Origin: Candidatus Poribacteria bacterium
GTDB taxonomy: Bacteria; Poribacteria; WGA-4E; PCPOR2b
DNA: 64,000 nucleotides
Direction of reading: 5' to 3'
Assembly (NCBI GenBank): GCA_028819845.1
Contig: JAPPKS010000018.1
Location: 1 to 64,000, forward strand
Positions 13,960 through 21,397 of this stretch are shown here, piece after piece (position 1 is the first letter of the stretch; each line of letters starts with the position of its first letter). The notes beneath the pieces were generated by a model. The model was not told the DNA's origin, ran no database searches, and was given only the letters and a program-made list of their open reading frames with translations. A program made the position numbers and the translations under genes.

Positions 13960-15933
13960 TCACTCAATCAGAATCTTATAGGTCGGGATTTGGAGGGTGA
14001 TGCCGATGAGGCTCCAGACGGCGCCGATTACGTAGTCGCCAAGAATTAGCCCGGCGAAGAACGGGATTGCGCTACGATAAGTGCGCAGACCGCCGTACCG
14101 CAGAACGATAGATTTGATTGCCCAGCCGACAAGGACAGGGAACCAGAAAAAATTCATATCCCCGCCCCATCGCCCTGTGCCGAGCACGTAACCGATTGGA
14201 TGGAGTCCCCACCAGAGAAACCGCATCTTCATGGCGGTGAGGAACATGGTGAAACCGAAGCCTATTCCCATGGCGGTCACGGCGGCATAGTCGGTGCCCG
14301 TGGGATGGACCAGCCGCTTTTCTAAGCTAATGAATCCCCAAGCCATGGGAAAATGCGTGTGAAATGCGCCGAGACCGCCGAGATTGTAGGAGAGTTGAAG
14401 GTAGGTGAAAAATGTCAGCGGTATGCCGACGCCGAGCGCAATTAACATCGCCGTGAGCAGGTGTCTCCCGTTAATTCCGGTTTGACGGCCGATGTGAAAT
14501 GCCTCCAATTGATTGGGCATCGGATGGGCTGTGTTGACGCGGTTCAACCAGAAAAAGAAGGACAAAACAGTTAAGTTCGCTGCGCCGATGTGCCGCGCAC
14601 CAAGGGCGGTGACCATTATGGCTCCGGGATCTTTTCCGTACATCTCGTGCAGGGGCGGACCGAGCCCCGCCCGAACCTTTGTCAGACTAATGGCGATAAT
14701 AAAATAGATGCAAAAGAAGACCGCCATCGCCCAAAGCGAAGCCCCGGCTTTGTAGCCGAACAGCATGATAAGGAGTAACCCTCCTATCATACCCCAGACG
14801 GCGTACCGGTACGGCATCGGCTCCTTGGAATCGTCTATCCCGCTCTTCACGGTTTCATCCAGGTCAGGCATACCCGGCAATTTGGGGTGCCTACCCGCCA
14901 CCGCGGCGAAGACGGTTTTCAGGTGGCGGCGGCTAATCCACAAGGCGAGCAGCCCCAATCCGATCCAGCCCCCCTGTGATTGTTCATCAAGGTAAGGGGT
15001 CGTATGCCATCCGAACGCATTGCATGCAACGAGTTGGATTTTCCCGAAAAAGTAAAAGAACAGCGCGGAGAACGCTAAATCTAGGGGCAGGAAAAACGCC
15101 AAGCCGACCACTGAGGGCCAAACTGAAAAAAGCACGCTGCCGACAGCGTCCCACGGTTTTTCCTGAAATATGCCTGAGAACACGCGTTGACCCACAGGGA
15201 TAGACGGGATGGCGGGGTACAGGAAATGAAATCCGTTGACTAGCTCAATCCCCCCTGCGATGCCGAACCCTATCCACATCAGGCGGTTTCGAAAAAAGCG
15301 TGCCGGCGTGCGACCCATCTCTAACGGCAGTTGGGCGATGGGATAGGTCAGCCGCTCATGGTTTGTGAACTGCCTTCGGAGAATCACATTCATGCAGATT
15401 AGGACAAAGTAGAGGACCAGTATAAAGGCGGACCATGCGAGCGCCGGAACCAGCCAGCCGTAGAGATTTTGGGCGGCAAAAAAGGATGACTCCCCTTCGT
15501 AAAATCCGCGTAGGACGTTTCTGTCCCGGACAGCGAACCAGTCGGGGATATGTCCTCCGAAAAGCCGTAGCCAGTCATTTTCTGCCGTGGCGAACCAGAA
15601 CGGATGCGCCAAATGATATATCAGATAGCCCATATTTGTGTTTCCGCCGAGCGTGGAAACCGTGACCAGCATGACGTAAACAACGAAGATTTCGGTGTTG
15701 CGGAGCGCGTGGCGGGGGAACGCTCGCTTCAATGCAAGATTTAATAGAACAAGCACAAATAGGCAGAATACCGTATTGACGAACAAGGAGATGTAGGTGT
15801 GCAACGTCCGACCGCCCCAAGCGGCATCATTCAACCAGTATGCGTTTAAAACCATCAGAACAATGCCGATGCCGAGTGCTCGGAGAGTGAGCCCTTTTGT
15901 TAAATTTGTGTGTGATTGGTTCGGTAGGTTCAT
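13960..15933 (-). CDS. Multi-pass membrane protein, DUF6785/DUF6784-like
   Basis: A large protein (657 residues from this start) with about a dozen or more hydrophobic segments, for example LRALGIGIVLMVLNAYWLND near the start and FVVYVMLVTVSTLGGNTNMG. The overall pattern, including GGNTNMGYLIYHLAHPFWFA and RVNTAHPMPNQLEAFHIG, resembles the uncharacterised DUF6784/DUF6785 membrane proteins common in Poribacteria and Planctomycetes, distantly reminiscent of oligopeptide-transporter-like proteins. ATG at 15933 has a weak GGAA upstream; an earlier in-frame ATG at 15978 gives 15 extra residues. Its 5' end and upstream region are duplicated at 16375-16459. No substrate can be named. Confidence 0.75.
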   Translation of the reverse strand: MNLPNQSHTNLTKGLTLRALGIGIVLMVLNAYWLNDAAWGGRTLHTYISLFVNTVFCLFVLVLLNLALKRAFPRHALRNTEIFVVYVMLVTVSTLGGNTNMGYLIYHLAHPFWFATAENDWLRLFGGHIPDWFAVRDRNVLRGFYEGESSFFAAQNLYGWLVPALAWSAFILVLYFVLICMNVILRRQFTNHERLTYPIAQLPLEMGRTPARFFRNRLMWIGFGIAGGIELVNGFHFLYPAIPSIPVGQRVFSGIFQEKPWDAVGSVLFSVWPSVVGLAFFLPLDLAFSALFFYFFGKIQLVACNAFGWHTTPYLDEQSQGGWIGLGLLALWISRRHLKTVFAAVAGRHPKLPGMPDLDETVKSGIDDSKEPMPYRYAVWGMIGGLLLIMLFGYKAGASLWAMAVFFCIYFIIAISLTKVRAGLGPPLHEMYGKDPGAIMVTALGARHIGAANLTVLSFFFWLNRVNTAHPMPNQLEAFHIGRQTGINGRHLLTAMLIALGVGIPLTFFTYLQLSYNLGGLGAFHTHFPMAWGFISLEKRLVHPTGTDYAAVTAMGIGFGFTMFLTAMKMRFLWWGLHPIGYVLGTGRWGGDMNFFWFPVLVGWAIKSIVLRYGGLRTYRSAIPFFAGLILGDYVIGAVWSLIGITLQIPTYKILIE

Positions 15934-16059
15934 ATTATCGTTCCGGGGGCAGTAATAGTCATCTACATTCATATTCACACATATTATGATGGTATGTCAA
16001 TTAACGATGACGGAGTGAATTAAAGACATTCGAAAATTGGGCAGGTTCGCGCATGGTTT

Positions 16060-16126
16060 TTGTAGGTTGGGTAGAGCGATCAACTGACCGAATAGGGAAG
16101 GCGATAGTCTTCTGCGAAACCCAACG
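16060..16126 (+). repeat. GTAGGTTGGGT inverted repeat with one 23-bp unit in its loop (copy 1)
   Basis: TGTAGGTTGGGTAGAGCG and CGAAACCCAACG form the outer inverted arms. Between them are one 23-bp unit (16079-16101, core TCAACTGACCGAATAG) and GCGATAGTCTTCTG. Compare with 16541-16651, where the same locus carries two 23-bp units and two extra 10-11-bp units. Confidence 0.85.
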
Positions 16127-16264
16127 ATTTTGAAATGTTCGGAAAGCCTAACGGTAGACGTCATCGCCAGAACAATAGGAACAGGGAAATGCAAAGGGAA
16201 TTTTTGAAATTCGAAGCGGTGTATTGAAGCCGGACCCTGTTAGGGTTGCGAGAGGTTACAAATG

Positions 16265-16370
16265 CGTTGGGTTTCGCTCCGCGTGTATTGACAGTAGCAT
16301 CCTTGGAAATTCGGAAAGGTTAAATCCTACCGGAACCGTTTTGGGATTATTCGCTCTACCCAACCTACAA
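16265..16370. repeat. Second GTTGGGT inverted repeat pair, copy 1
   Basis: GCGTTGGGTTTCGCTCCGCG and, about 75 bp later, TTCGCTCTACCCAACCTACA are the outer arms of the same family in the opposite orientation. The DNA between them carries no modular units here. The pair recurs in the second duplication copy at about 16790-16893. Confidence 0.7.
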
Positions 16371-16374
16371 GAAG

Positions 16375-16459
16375 CTTTTGTTAACTTTGTGTGTGTTTGG
16401 TTCGGCAGGTTCATAATATCGTTCCGGGGGCAGTAATAGTCATCTACATTCATATTCAC
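16375..16459 (-). pseudogene. Duplicated 5' fragment of the DUF6785-like gene
   Basis: Minus-strand codons read MNMNVDDYYCPRND, I, MNLPNQTHTKLTKAS, nearly identical to the start of the intact gene (MNMNVDDYYCPRNDN, then MNLPNQSHTNLTKG). Homology ends after about 28 codons, where the first duplication copy joins. It cannot encode a functional protein. Its conservation helps date the duplication as recent. Confidence 0.85.
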
Positions 16460-16540
16460 ACATATTATGGTGGTATGTCAATTACCGTTAGTGGCGTGAA
16501 TTAAAGACATTAGAAAATTGGGCAGGTTCGCGCGTGGTTT

Positions 16541-16651
16541 TTGTAGGTTGGGTAGAGCGATCAACTGACCGAATAGCGAAGGATCAACTGACCGAAAAGG
16601 GAGGGCGATAGTCTTTCATTAGTCTTCACCAGTCTTCTGCGAAACCCAACG
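16541..16651 (+). repeat. GTAGGTTGGGT inverted repeat with expanded modular insert (copy 2)
   Basis: Outer arms as at 16060-16126, but the loop holds two 23-bp units (each beginning GATCAACTGACCGAA) and three GTCTTC-type steps: after GCGATAGTC come TTTCATTAGTC and TTCACCAGTC before TTCTGCG. Relative to copy 1 this is one extra 23-bp unit and two extra 10-11-bp units. Confidence 0.88.
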
Positions 16652-16955
16652 TTTTTGAAATGTTCGGAAAGCCTAACGGTAGACGTCATCGGCAGAACGA
16701 TAGGAACAGGGAAATGCAAAGGGAATATTTGAAATTCGGAGCGGTGTATTGAAGTCGGAACCCGTTAGGGTTGCGGGAGGTTACAAATGCGTTGGGTTTC
16801 GCTCCGCGTGTATTGACAGCAGCAGCCTTAGGAATTTGGAACGGTTAATTACTACCAGAACCGTATTGAGATTATTCGCTCTACCCAACCTACAGAAATT
16901 TTTGGATATTGCGGCGCGATTGGTTTGTTGGAAGCGTTACGGACAAGCTGGAGTG

Positions 16956-16992
16956 GAGAAGACTATCGCCTTCCCTATTCAGTCAGTTGATC
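16956..16992 (-). repeat. Single modular repeat (reverse orientation)
   Basis: GAGAAGACTATCGCC followed by TTCCCTATTCAGTCAGTTG and ATC: one 10-11-bp-type unit plus one 23-bp unit, in the reverse orientation, with no outer GTTGGGT arm attached. A further partial forward copy (CGACCGAATAGGGAGTGCG) lies at 17150-17180. Confidence 0.75.
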
Positions 16993-17048
16993 CCCCTTGG
17001 TAAGGGGGAGGAATATTTGGGTTTTTTAAAAAAGGGAGGATACATTCT

Positions 17049-17339
17049 AACCGCCCCCCTTTATAAGCTTACTATTACCCACAAGTCTAGAAATTCCCAG
17101 CGGTCCACGCTGTGGGAGGAAAATCTTTCTCCCAATTGCCGAGAATCAAGCGACCGAATAGGGAGTGCGATAGTTTTAAGTGCCTCTCCTACAGTGAGAG
17201 CGCCCTGTCGGTCATTTCAATAATCATTCCCCTCCTTACTAAGGAGGGGTTAGGGGAGGTTATAGGTTGGGTTGAGCGCTGTTTCTAGCACCCTCCATTA
17301 AGATGGCGGTAATAGTAAGCCTTTATAAGGGGGGTGGTT
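17049..17339. mobile_element. MITE-like element with about 30-bp imperfect terminal inverted repeats
   Basis: The left end (17049-17078, ACCGCCCCCCTTTATAAG then CTTACTATTAC) and right end (17309-17339, GTAATAGTAAGC then CTTTATAAGGGGGG) are near-perfect inverted copies bounding about 290 bp with no gene. Inside are a perfect 10+1+10 hairpin built on CTCCTTACTAAGGAG (17229-17249), a partial 23-bp unit and a GTAGGTTGGGT-type arm at 17260. No target-site duplication was confirmed. Confidence 0.5.
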
Positions 17340-17433
17340 TGCCATAGTTAGGTGTCGAGATTTGGAAATTGATTTTACAGGAGGCCGGCCCCGACAGCTT
17401 TTGTAGGTTGGGTTAAGCGATGATGACGATATC

Positions 17434-18459
17434 TCATTCCAAATCAGGCGCTAGCACCGTAATTCCCTTGTCGGTCGGCGTCATCGAAACAGGTTGAACG
17501 CGGCTGGGGCGTTTGCCGTAAAGGTCGGGACGGTTCGCGGCGCAGGGGGTATCGAAGTTTGGTTGCGCGTAGGGCAGGTGAGTCGATCCGCGCGCGAGGA
17601 TATGCAGATAGTTTGCCGATTCGCCTTCGTAGGAGTTCTTCTTGTAGTTCCAGGGCACTAGCGAACGGGCGTTGCAGTAGTGGCCGACGAACGTGTGGCG
17701 GGACTGCGTCTTCGATCGGTTGGCGTGCGAACGGTGCAGAATGTGACCGTTGAAGAAGACCACATCTCCGGGTTGTGCTTCGACTTGCACCTCTTTCCCG
17801 GCATACTTGCGCGCCACCCGCGCCAAGCCGTTGAGCGATTCGTCAGGATGGCTGGCGGCTGCAATCGGTTGGATATCGCGCAGCCCCCAGTCGCCGTTCT
17901 CGGTGACGCCATCTAAGTCCGGGTAGATTGGCTCGCATTGTGAGCCGGCGACCATCCACATGCACCCGTTTTCCTCGGTCGCCGGCTCAAGGGCGAGCCA
18001 TGCTCCGCACAATGTGTCCGGCAACGTCGGGATGTAATAAGAATCCTGGTGATAACCCTGACCGGGTTGACCGGGCTGTTTGAAGAACAACATCGTCTGG
18101 AGCGCGAGCACATCCGGACCGATTATTGCCTCAAGCACGTCGAGGATACGGGGGTGGAGTAGATACCGCTCGTGCAGCGGCGAAACCCGGTGCAGCATGT
18201 GGACGCGCTCCCAGTAGTTGGCAATGTCGTTGGGCGGCAGGTGTTCGGGCGCCGGCGGGACTCCGGGGAACGACTCACGCCCTGCCAACACGTCGTCCAT
18301 GTGATTATTCAGTTCTTGGACATCATCGTGCGAGATTAAGCCGCGCACTGTCAGGAACCCGCGTTCCCGAAATTCGCTGTATTGATTAACGCTGACCCGA
18401 TAGGGTGTGTGGCCCCGGCTTTCAGCCTGCATAAGGGGGCTTCGATCTGTGCCAACCAT
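17434..18459 (-). CDS. Phytanoyl-CoA dioxygenase (PhyH) family protein
   Basis: A 341-residue Fe(II)/2-oxoglutarate-dependent oxygenase-like protein. The metal ligands are visible: His137 and Asp139 in GYHQDSYY, and His242 in GHILHRSHANRS; Arg254 in TQSRHTF would bind 2-oxoglutarate. The ENGCMWMVAGSQ segment after the first ligands is also conserved in the family. Such enzymes hydroxylate diverse substrates, and large numbers of PhyH paralogues are characteristic of Poribacteria. The physiological substrate cannot be told from sequence. It is followed by the HEAT lipoprotein gene upstream with a 50-bp gap but no obvious operon. Confidence 0.9.
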   Translation of the reverse strand: MVGTDRSPLMQAESRGHTPYRVSVNQYSEFRERGFLTVRGLISHDDVQELNNHMDDVLAGRESFPGVPPAPEHLPPNDIANYWERVHMLHRVSPLHERYLLHPRILDVLEAIIGPDVLALQTMLFFKQPGQPGQGYHQDSYYIPTLPDTLCGAWLALEPATEENGCMWMVAGSQCEPIYPDLDGVTENGDWGLRDIQPIAAASHPDESLNGLARVARKYAGKEVQVEAQPGDVVFFNGHILHRSHANRSKTQSRHTFVGHYCNARSLVPWNYKKNSYEGESANYLHILARGSTHLPYAQPNFDTPCAANRPDLYGKRPSRVQPVSMTPTDKGITVLAPDLE

Positions 18460-18511
18460 GAATTTCTTCTTGATATACGTATTTCCGTTTTGACTTAATA
18501 CCGTGCGGCGA

Positions 18512-19708
18512 TTACTTCAATACCTCTAGCAGCCGTCCTAACTCGCTCTTCACTAGTCCATGCTGTTCGGTGTTTTGGCGGTATTGTTCGAGGTCATATT
18601 TCAATTGCAACTCCACGGGCGCAGCCTCAATTTGGCGTATTAACTCCTTTTCCCGCAGCAGTTGAACAATGCGAAGCCTATCCTCAGGATTGCTGATGTT
18701 CCCGCCTAATAACTCCTTTCGGATTAAATCCGCCGCCAAACGCCTCGCCAACCCGTTCGCCACGTGTACCTTCAGCGCATCGAACGCCGCCTGTTTCGCG
18801 GCGTGGTCCGCATCACTCTTCAATACTCCTACAAGCGGCTGGACCGCAGCCTTATCCGGGTGCTTCTGAAGGACTGCCGCGACATATTCACGAACCCGAT
18901 CGTCTGAATCTCCAAGCGCTTTGATGACATCCGACGCAGAATGTTCCTCAAAATCAATAATCGCTTTCGCAGCGGCGCGGCGCACGTTCACATCACTAGC
19001 TCTTAAGCCTTTCAGAATCTGTGACTTATAGTTGCTCTTCCCTAGTTTATAGAGCGCTGCGTTGATTTCCATCTTCAAGCCGGCATCGGTCGTACTATCG
19101 CCGAGCGCCTCCACATCAGAAACGACCCCGGCATCGCCTATCCTTCCAATCAACCGGACAAGCGAAACCTTCACGGATGGCGCTGTATCGGGATTACTAA
19201 TCGCAGATATAATCGGAATGAGCGCATCGGAACCGATGGTTGCCAGCATGTCTTTGACATCGTTTTGGATGTTTTGATATTCGACATTGCCTAGTGCATT
19301 GATGAGCAGGGGGATAGCGCCAGCGCCTTTGTCAGTCAGGACTTTCATTGCGTCTTTCTGGACGCGGGAGCGTTTTACCAAGAGGTCGAGGAGGAATTTC
19401 ATCTCCGCATCGCCGAGCGCTTCAAGCCTTTTCTCCCGTTCGAGATTGAACTCTTCTTCCAGGCCGTGAGTTGTAGCGCTGCCGGAGGACAGCCCATGGT
19501 AGTAGGCGAGGATTAAGAGGGTTCGGGGTTCGGTTTTGTCGTATTCTTCTGTAACCGCGATTTTAAGCGGTTCGACGGCTTCGAGCGCGAGTCCTGCATT
19601 AAGCAACTTCCTGCGCCCAACTTTGAGATTGTCGACGCGCTGTTTTTGCTCGCACCCGATGCCAACAATCCAGATGAAGAGTATTGATATTGCAACAAAC
19701 TTTCTCAT
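18512..19708 (-). CDS. HEAT-repeat lipoprotein
   Basis: 398 residues with an N-terminal signal peptide and a lipobox-like end (FIWIVGIGC, Cys at about 19), so probably membrane-anchored. The body is alpha-helical with HEAT/PBS-lyase-like repeats: AGAIPLLINALGN, SDALIPIISAISNPDTAPSV, VSLVRLIGRIGDAGVVSDVE, VRRAAAKAIIDFE and VREYVAAVLQKHPDKAAVQP. Such repeats make protein-protein interaction surfaces. An N-terminal TPR-like stretch (LLNAGLALEAVEPLKIAV) precedes them. No enzymatic motif is seen. The partner is unknown. Confidence 0.85.
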   Translation of the reverse strand: MRKFVAISILFIWIVGIGCEQKQRVDNLKVGRRKLLNAGLALEAVEPLKIAVTEEYDKTEPRTLLILAYYHGLSSGSATTHGLEEEFNLEREKRLEALGDAEMKFLLDLLVKRSRVQKDAMKVLTDKGAGAIPLLINALGNVEYQNIQNDVKDMLATIGSDALIPIISAISNPDTAPSVKVSLVRLIGRIGDAGVVSDVEALGDSTTDAGLKMEINAALYKLGKSNYKSQILKGLRASDVNVRRAAAKAIIDFEEHSASDVIKALGDSDDRVREYVAAVLQKHPDKAAVQPLVGVLKSDADHAAKQAAFDALKVHVANGLARRLAADLIRKELLGGNISNPEDRLRIVQLLREKELIRQIEAAPVELQLKYDLEQYRQNTEQHGLVKSELGRLLEVLK

Positions 19709-20146
19709 GTTTAGATTCCTTAGCTAATTTTTTGAGTAAAATAAGTCTGAAAAGGCCTTACGCAGTTACACGGTTATGTGTTGTGTTTCGGTGATTCGTA
19801 ACGAATTCGCGGCAAGATGCCCCGCGTACCATGGGCGTAGCATAAAATTAAGGCGGAAATATTTTATCAGAATTCCGTGCCGTGTCAAGAAAAAAGCGAA
19901 TGGGAACCGTGCGGCGCGTTCACGCAGAGCAGCGCGGGGAGTAAATTGAATAATCGTGGTGCGCGCGGCTCGAAAAGTTTATCCTAGGCGTCCATTGTGT
20001 TGTGAGTCACGCCGGGTAGTTCGGCACGGTTTGGAGGTTGAACATGAAACCGCATTTTGATATAATTAGAATTTATGCACTTCCGGTTGGTGCGGCGGAA
20101 TTAGATAACGGTTTACGCACAACACGGGAGCTTTCGTGAGATTGAG
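19709..20146. other. Intergenic region between divergent genes
   Basis: About 440 bp between the HEAT lipoprotein gene (minus) and the AttH-like gene (plus), so it should contain two divergent promoters. I see no repeat of the families described here, and no RNA structure that I can support. Confidence 0.4.
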
Positions 20147-21322
20147 ATGCCACCTATCCAATTTACCCCATTCAGTAGTCAGGTTTTGCGTTTGATATTC
20201 TGCATATTTTTGGCAACGGTTTTATTGAGTCTCTGTTCAGCGTTCGGAACCGGAACGGAAGACGCCTCCAACTTCCTCAGCGTGATGCGCGGCGACGCCG
20301 ATGCGGGATTTGCCCGCGCGTTTGAGCCGATGGAATTTGAATTTCCACGAGACCACGGGCCGCATCCCCGCTATAAAATAGAATGGTGGTATTATACCGG
20401 AAATTTAAAATCCGACAGCGGCGATGATTTTGGCTACCAACTGACGTTTTTCCGCAGTGCGTTAACGCCGAAGGTACAGGAACGGTCATCGAACTTTTCC
20501 GCCAATCAAATCTATATGGCGCACTTTGCGTTGACTAATGCGTCACGCGGCGAGTTTTACAGTTTTGAACGCTTTAGCCGGGGTGCAGCCGGACTCGCGG
20601 GTGCGACCGGTGAACCGAGATATTCCGTTTGGCTTGAGGACTGGTCAGCGCGAGAAACAGATTCGGGCGTGGTACGCTTATCAGCGGTCGATGATCAGAC
20701 CGATCCCGGTGCGGGGATTCATCTAACACTGCGAGAGACTCGCCCCGCGGTGCTGCACGGCGATCGCGGTTTAAGCCAAAAGGCACCCGAACCGGGCAAC
20801 GCAAACTACTATTACAGCCTTGTGGGTTTGAACACAACAGGTTTTGTCACCGTTGACGGTAAAAAAGAGGCGGTCAGCGGTGTCAGTTGGATGGACCATG
20901 AGTTTGGAACGAGTGCCCTCGCCGAGGGCATGGTGGGTTGGGATTGGTTCAGCGTACAGTTGGACAATGGCGCCGCCCTGATGCTGTATTGCTTTCGTCG
21001 AACCGATCAGACGCGCGATTCACAAACGTTTGAAGGCACATTGGCTTACCCCGACGGCGTGCAGGTTGCCATTCGCCCCGGGGATTTTACACTGACCGTT
21101 ACCCGCAACTGGAAGAGCCCTGAAACCGGCATAAGGTATCCTTCTGGCTGGCGAGTTGCACTCCCCAAATTGAATTGCCAGTTTAGCGTTGAACCGCTCA
21201 TATCCAGTCAAGAGTTACACACTGAGTTCACCTACTGGGAAGGTGCTGTGCGAGTCGAGGGAGAGTTTAACGGTGCGCCGGTAAGCGGTTGGGGGTATAC
21301 TGAACTGACCGGCTACCAATAG
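20147..21322 (+). CDS. AttH/CrtC-like lipocalin-fold protein
   Basis: 391 residues with an N-terminal hydrophobic segment (LRLIFCIFLATVLLSLCSAF) followed by the AttH/CrtC-type domain: FEFPRDHGPHPRYKIEWWYY and TGNLKSDSGDDFGYQLTFFR are the hallmark start, and GVSWMDHEFGTSALAEGMVG a later conserved strand pair. Family members include carotenoid 1,2-hydratase CrtC and the secreted protein that often accompanies LolCDE-type ABC transporters. No carotenoid genes or transporter genes are adjacent here, so a secreted or lipid-handling role is an inference only. The next gene follows after 75 bp on the same strand and may be co-transcribed. Confidence 0.85.
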   Translation: MPPIQFTPFSSQVLRLIFCIFLATVLLSLCSAFGTGTEDASNFLSVMRGDADAGFARAFEPMEFEFPRDHGPHPRYKIEWWYYTGNLKSDSGDDFGYQLTFFRSALTPKVQERSSNFSANQIYMAHFALTNASRGEFYSFERFSRGAAGLAGATGEPRYSVWLEDWSARETDSGVVRLSAVDDQTDPGAGIHLTLRETRPAVLHGDRGLSQKAPEPGNANYYYSLVGLNTTGFVTVDGKKEAVSGVSWMDHEFGTSALAEGMVGWDWFSVQLDNGAALMLYCFRRTDQTRDSQTFEGTLAYPDGVQVAIRPGDFTLTVTRNWKSPETGIRYPSGWRVALPKLNCQFSVEPLISSQELHTEFTYWEGAVRVEGEFNGAPVSGWGYTELTGYQ

Positions 21323-21397
21323 TAATGCGCCGATAGAGGTCTTCGGGTAATCGGGTATTTTAACCGAGTAACCGTAACGAAGGAGCGCGAACATCGG

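Larger units (their letters stand above)
15894..16374. repeat. Tandem duplication, copy 1 (about 481 bp)
   Basis: This unit begins inside the 5' end of the membrane-protein gene and runs through its upstream region. It is repeated from 16375 with high identity: the stretch TTCCGGGGGCAGTAATAGTC, the segment TTAAAGACATT, the repeat arms and GTGTATTGACAG all recur at matching offsets. The copies differ mainly in the number of modular repeat units they carry. Confidence 0.9.
16375..16896. repeat. Tandem duplication, copy 2 (about 522 bp)
   Basis: Second copy of the 15894-16374 unit. It is about 41 bp longer, and nearly all of the difference lies in the modular repeat region at 16560-16640. Its first 85 bp are a truncated copy of the membrane-protein 5' end. 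Confidence 0.9.

Noticed and set aside
15997-17223. Short reading frames carrying the peptide RLSPSLFGQLI and relatives as real genes
   Set aside because: They are translations of the 23-bp repeat units in arbitrary frames, with no ribosome binding sites and no conserved protein context.
12282-17433. Prophage or integrative element with attachment sites
   Set aside because: No integrase, transposase or structural phage gene is present; the region is better explained by repeat accumulation and gene decay.
20147-21322. Carotenoid hydratase CrtC
   Set aside because: Only the general AttH/CrtC fold pattern is seen, and no carotenoid genes are nearby; the family includes many non-carotenoid proteins.
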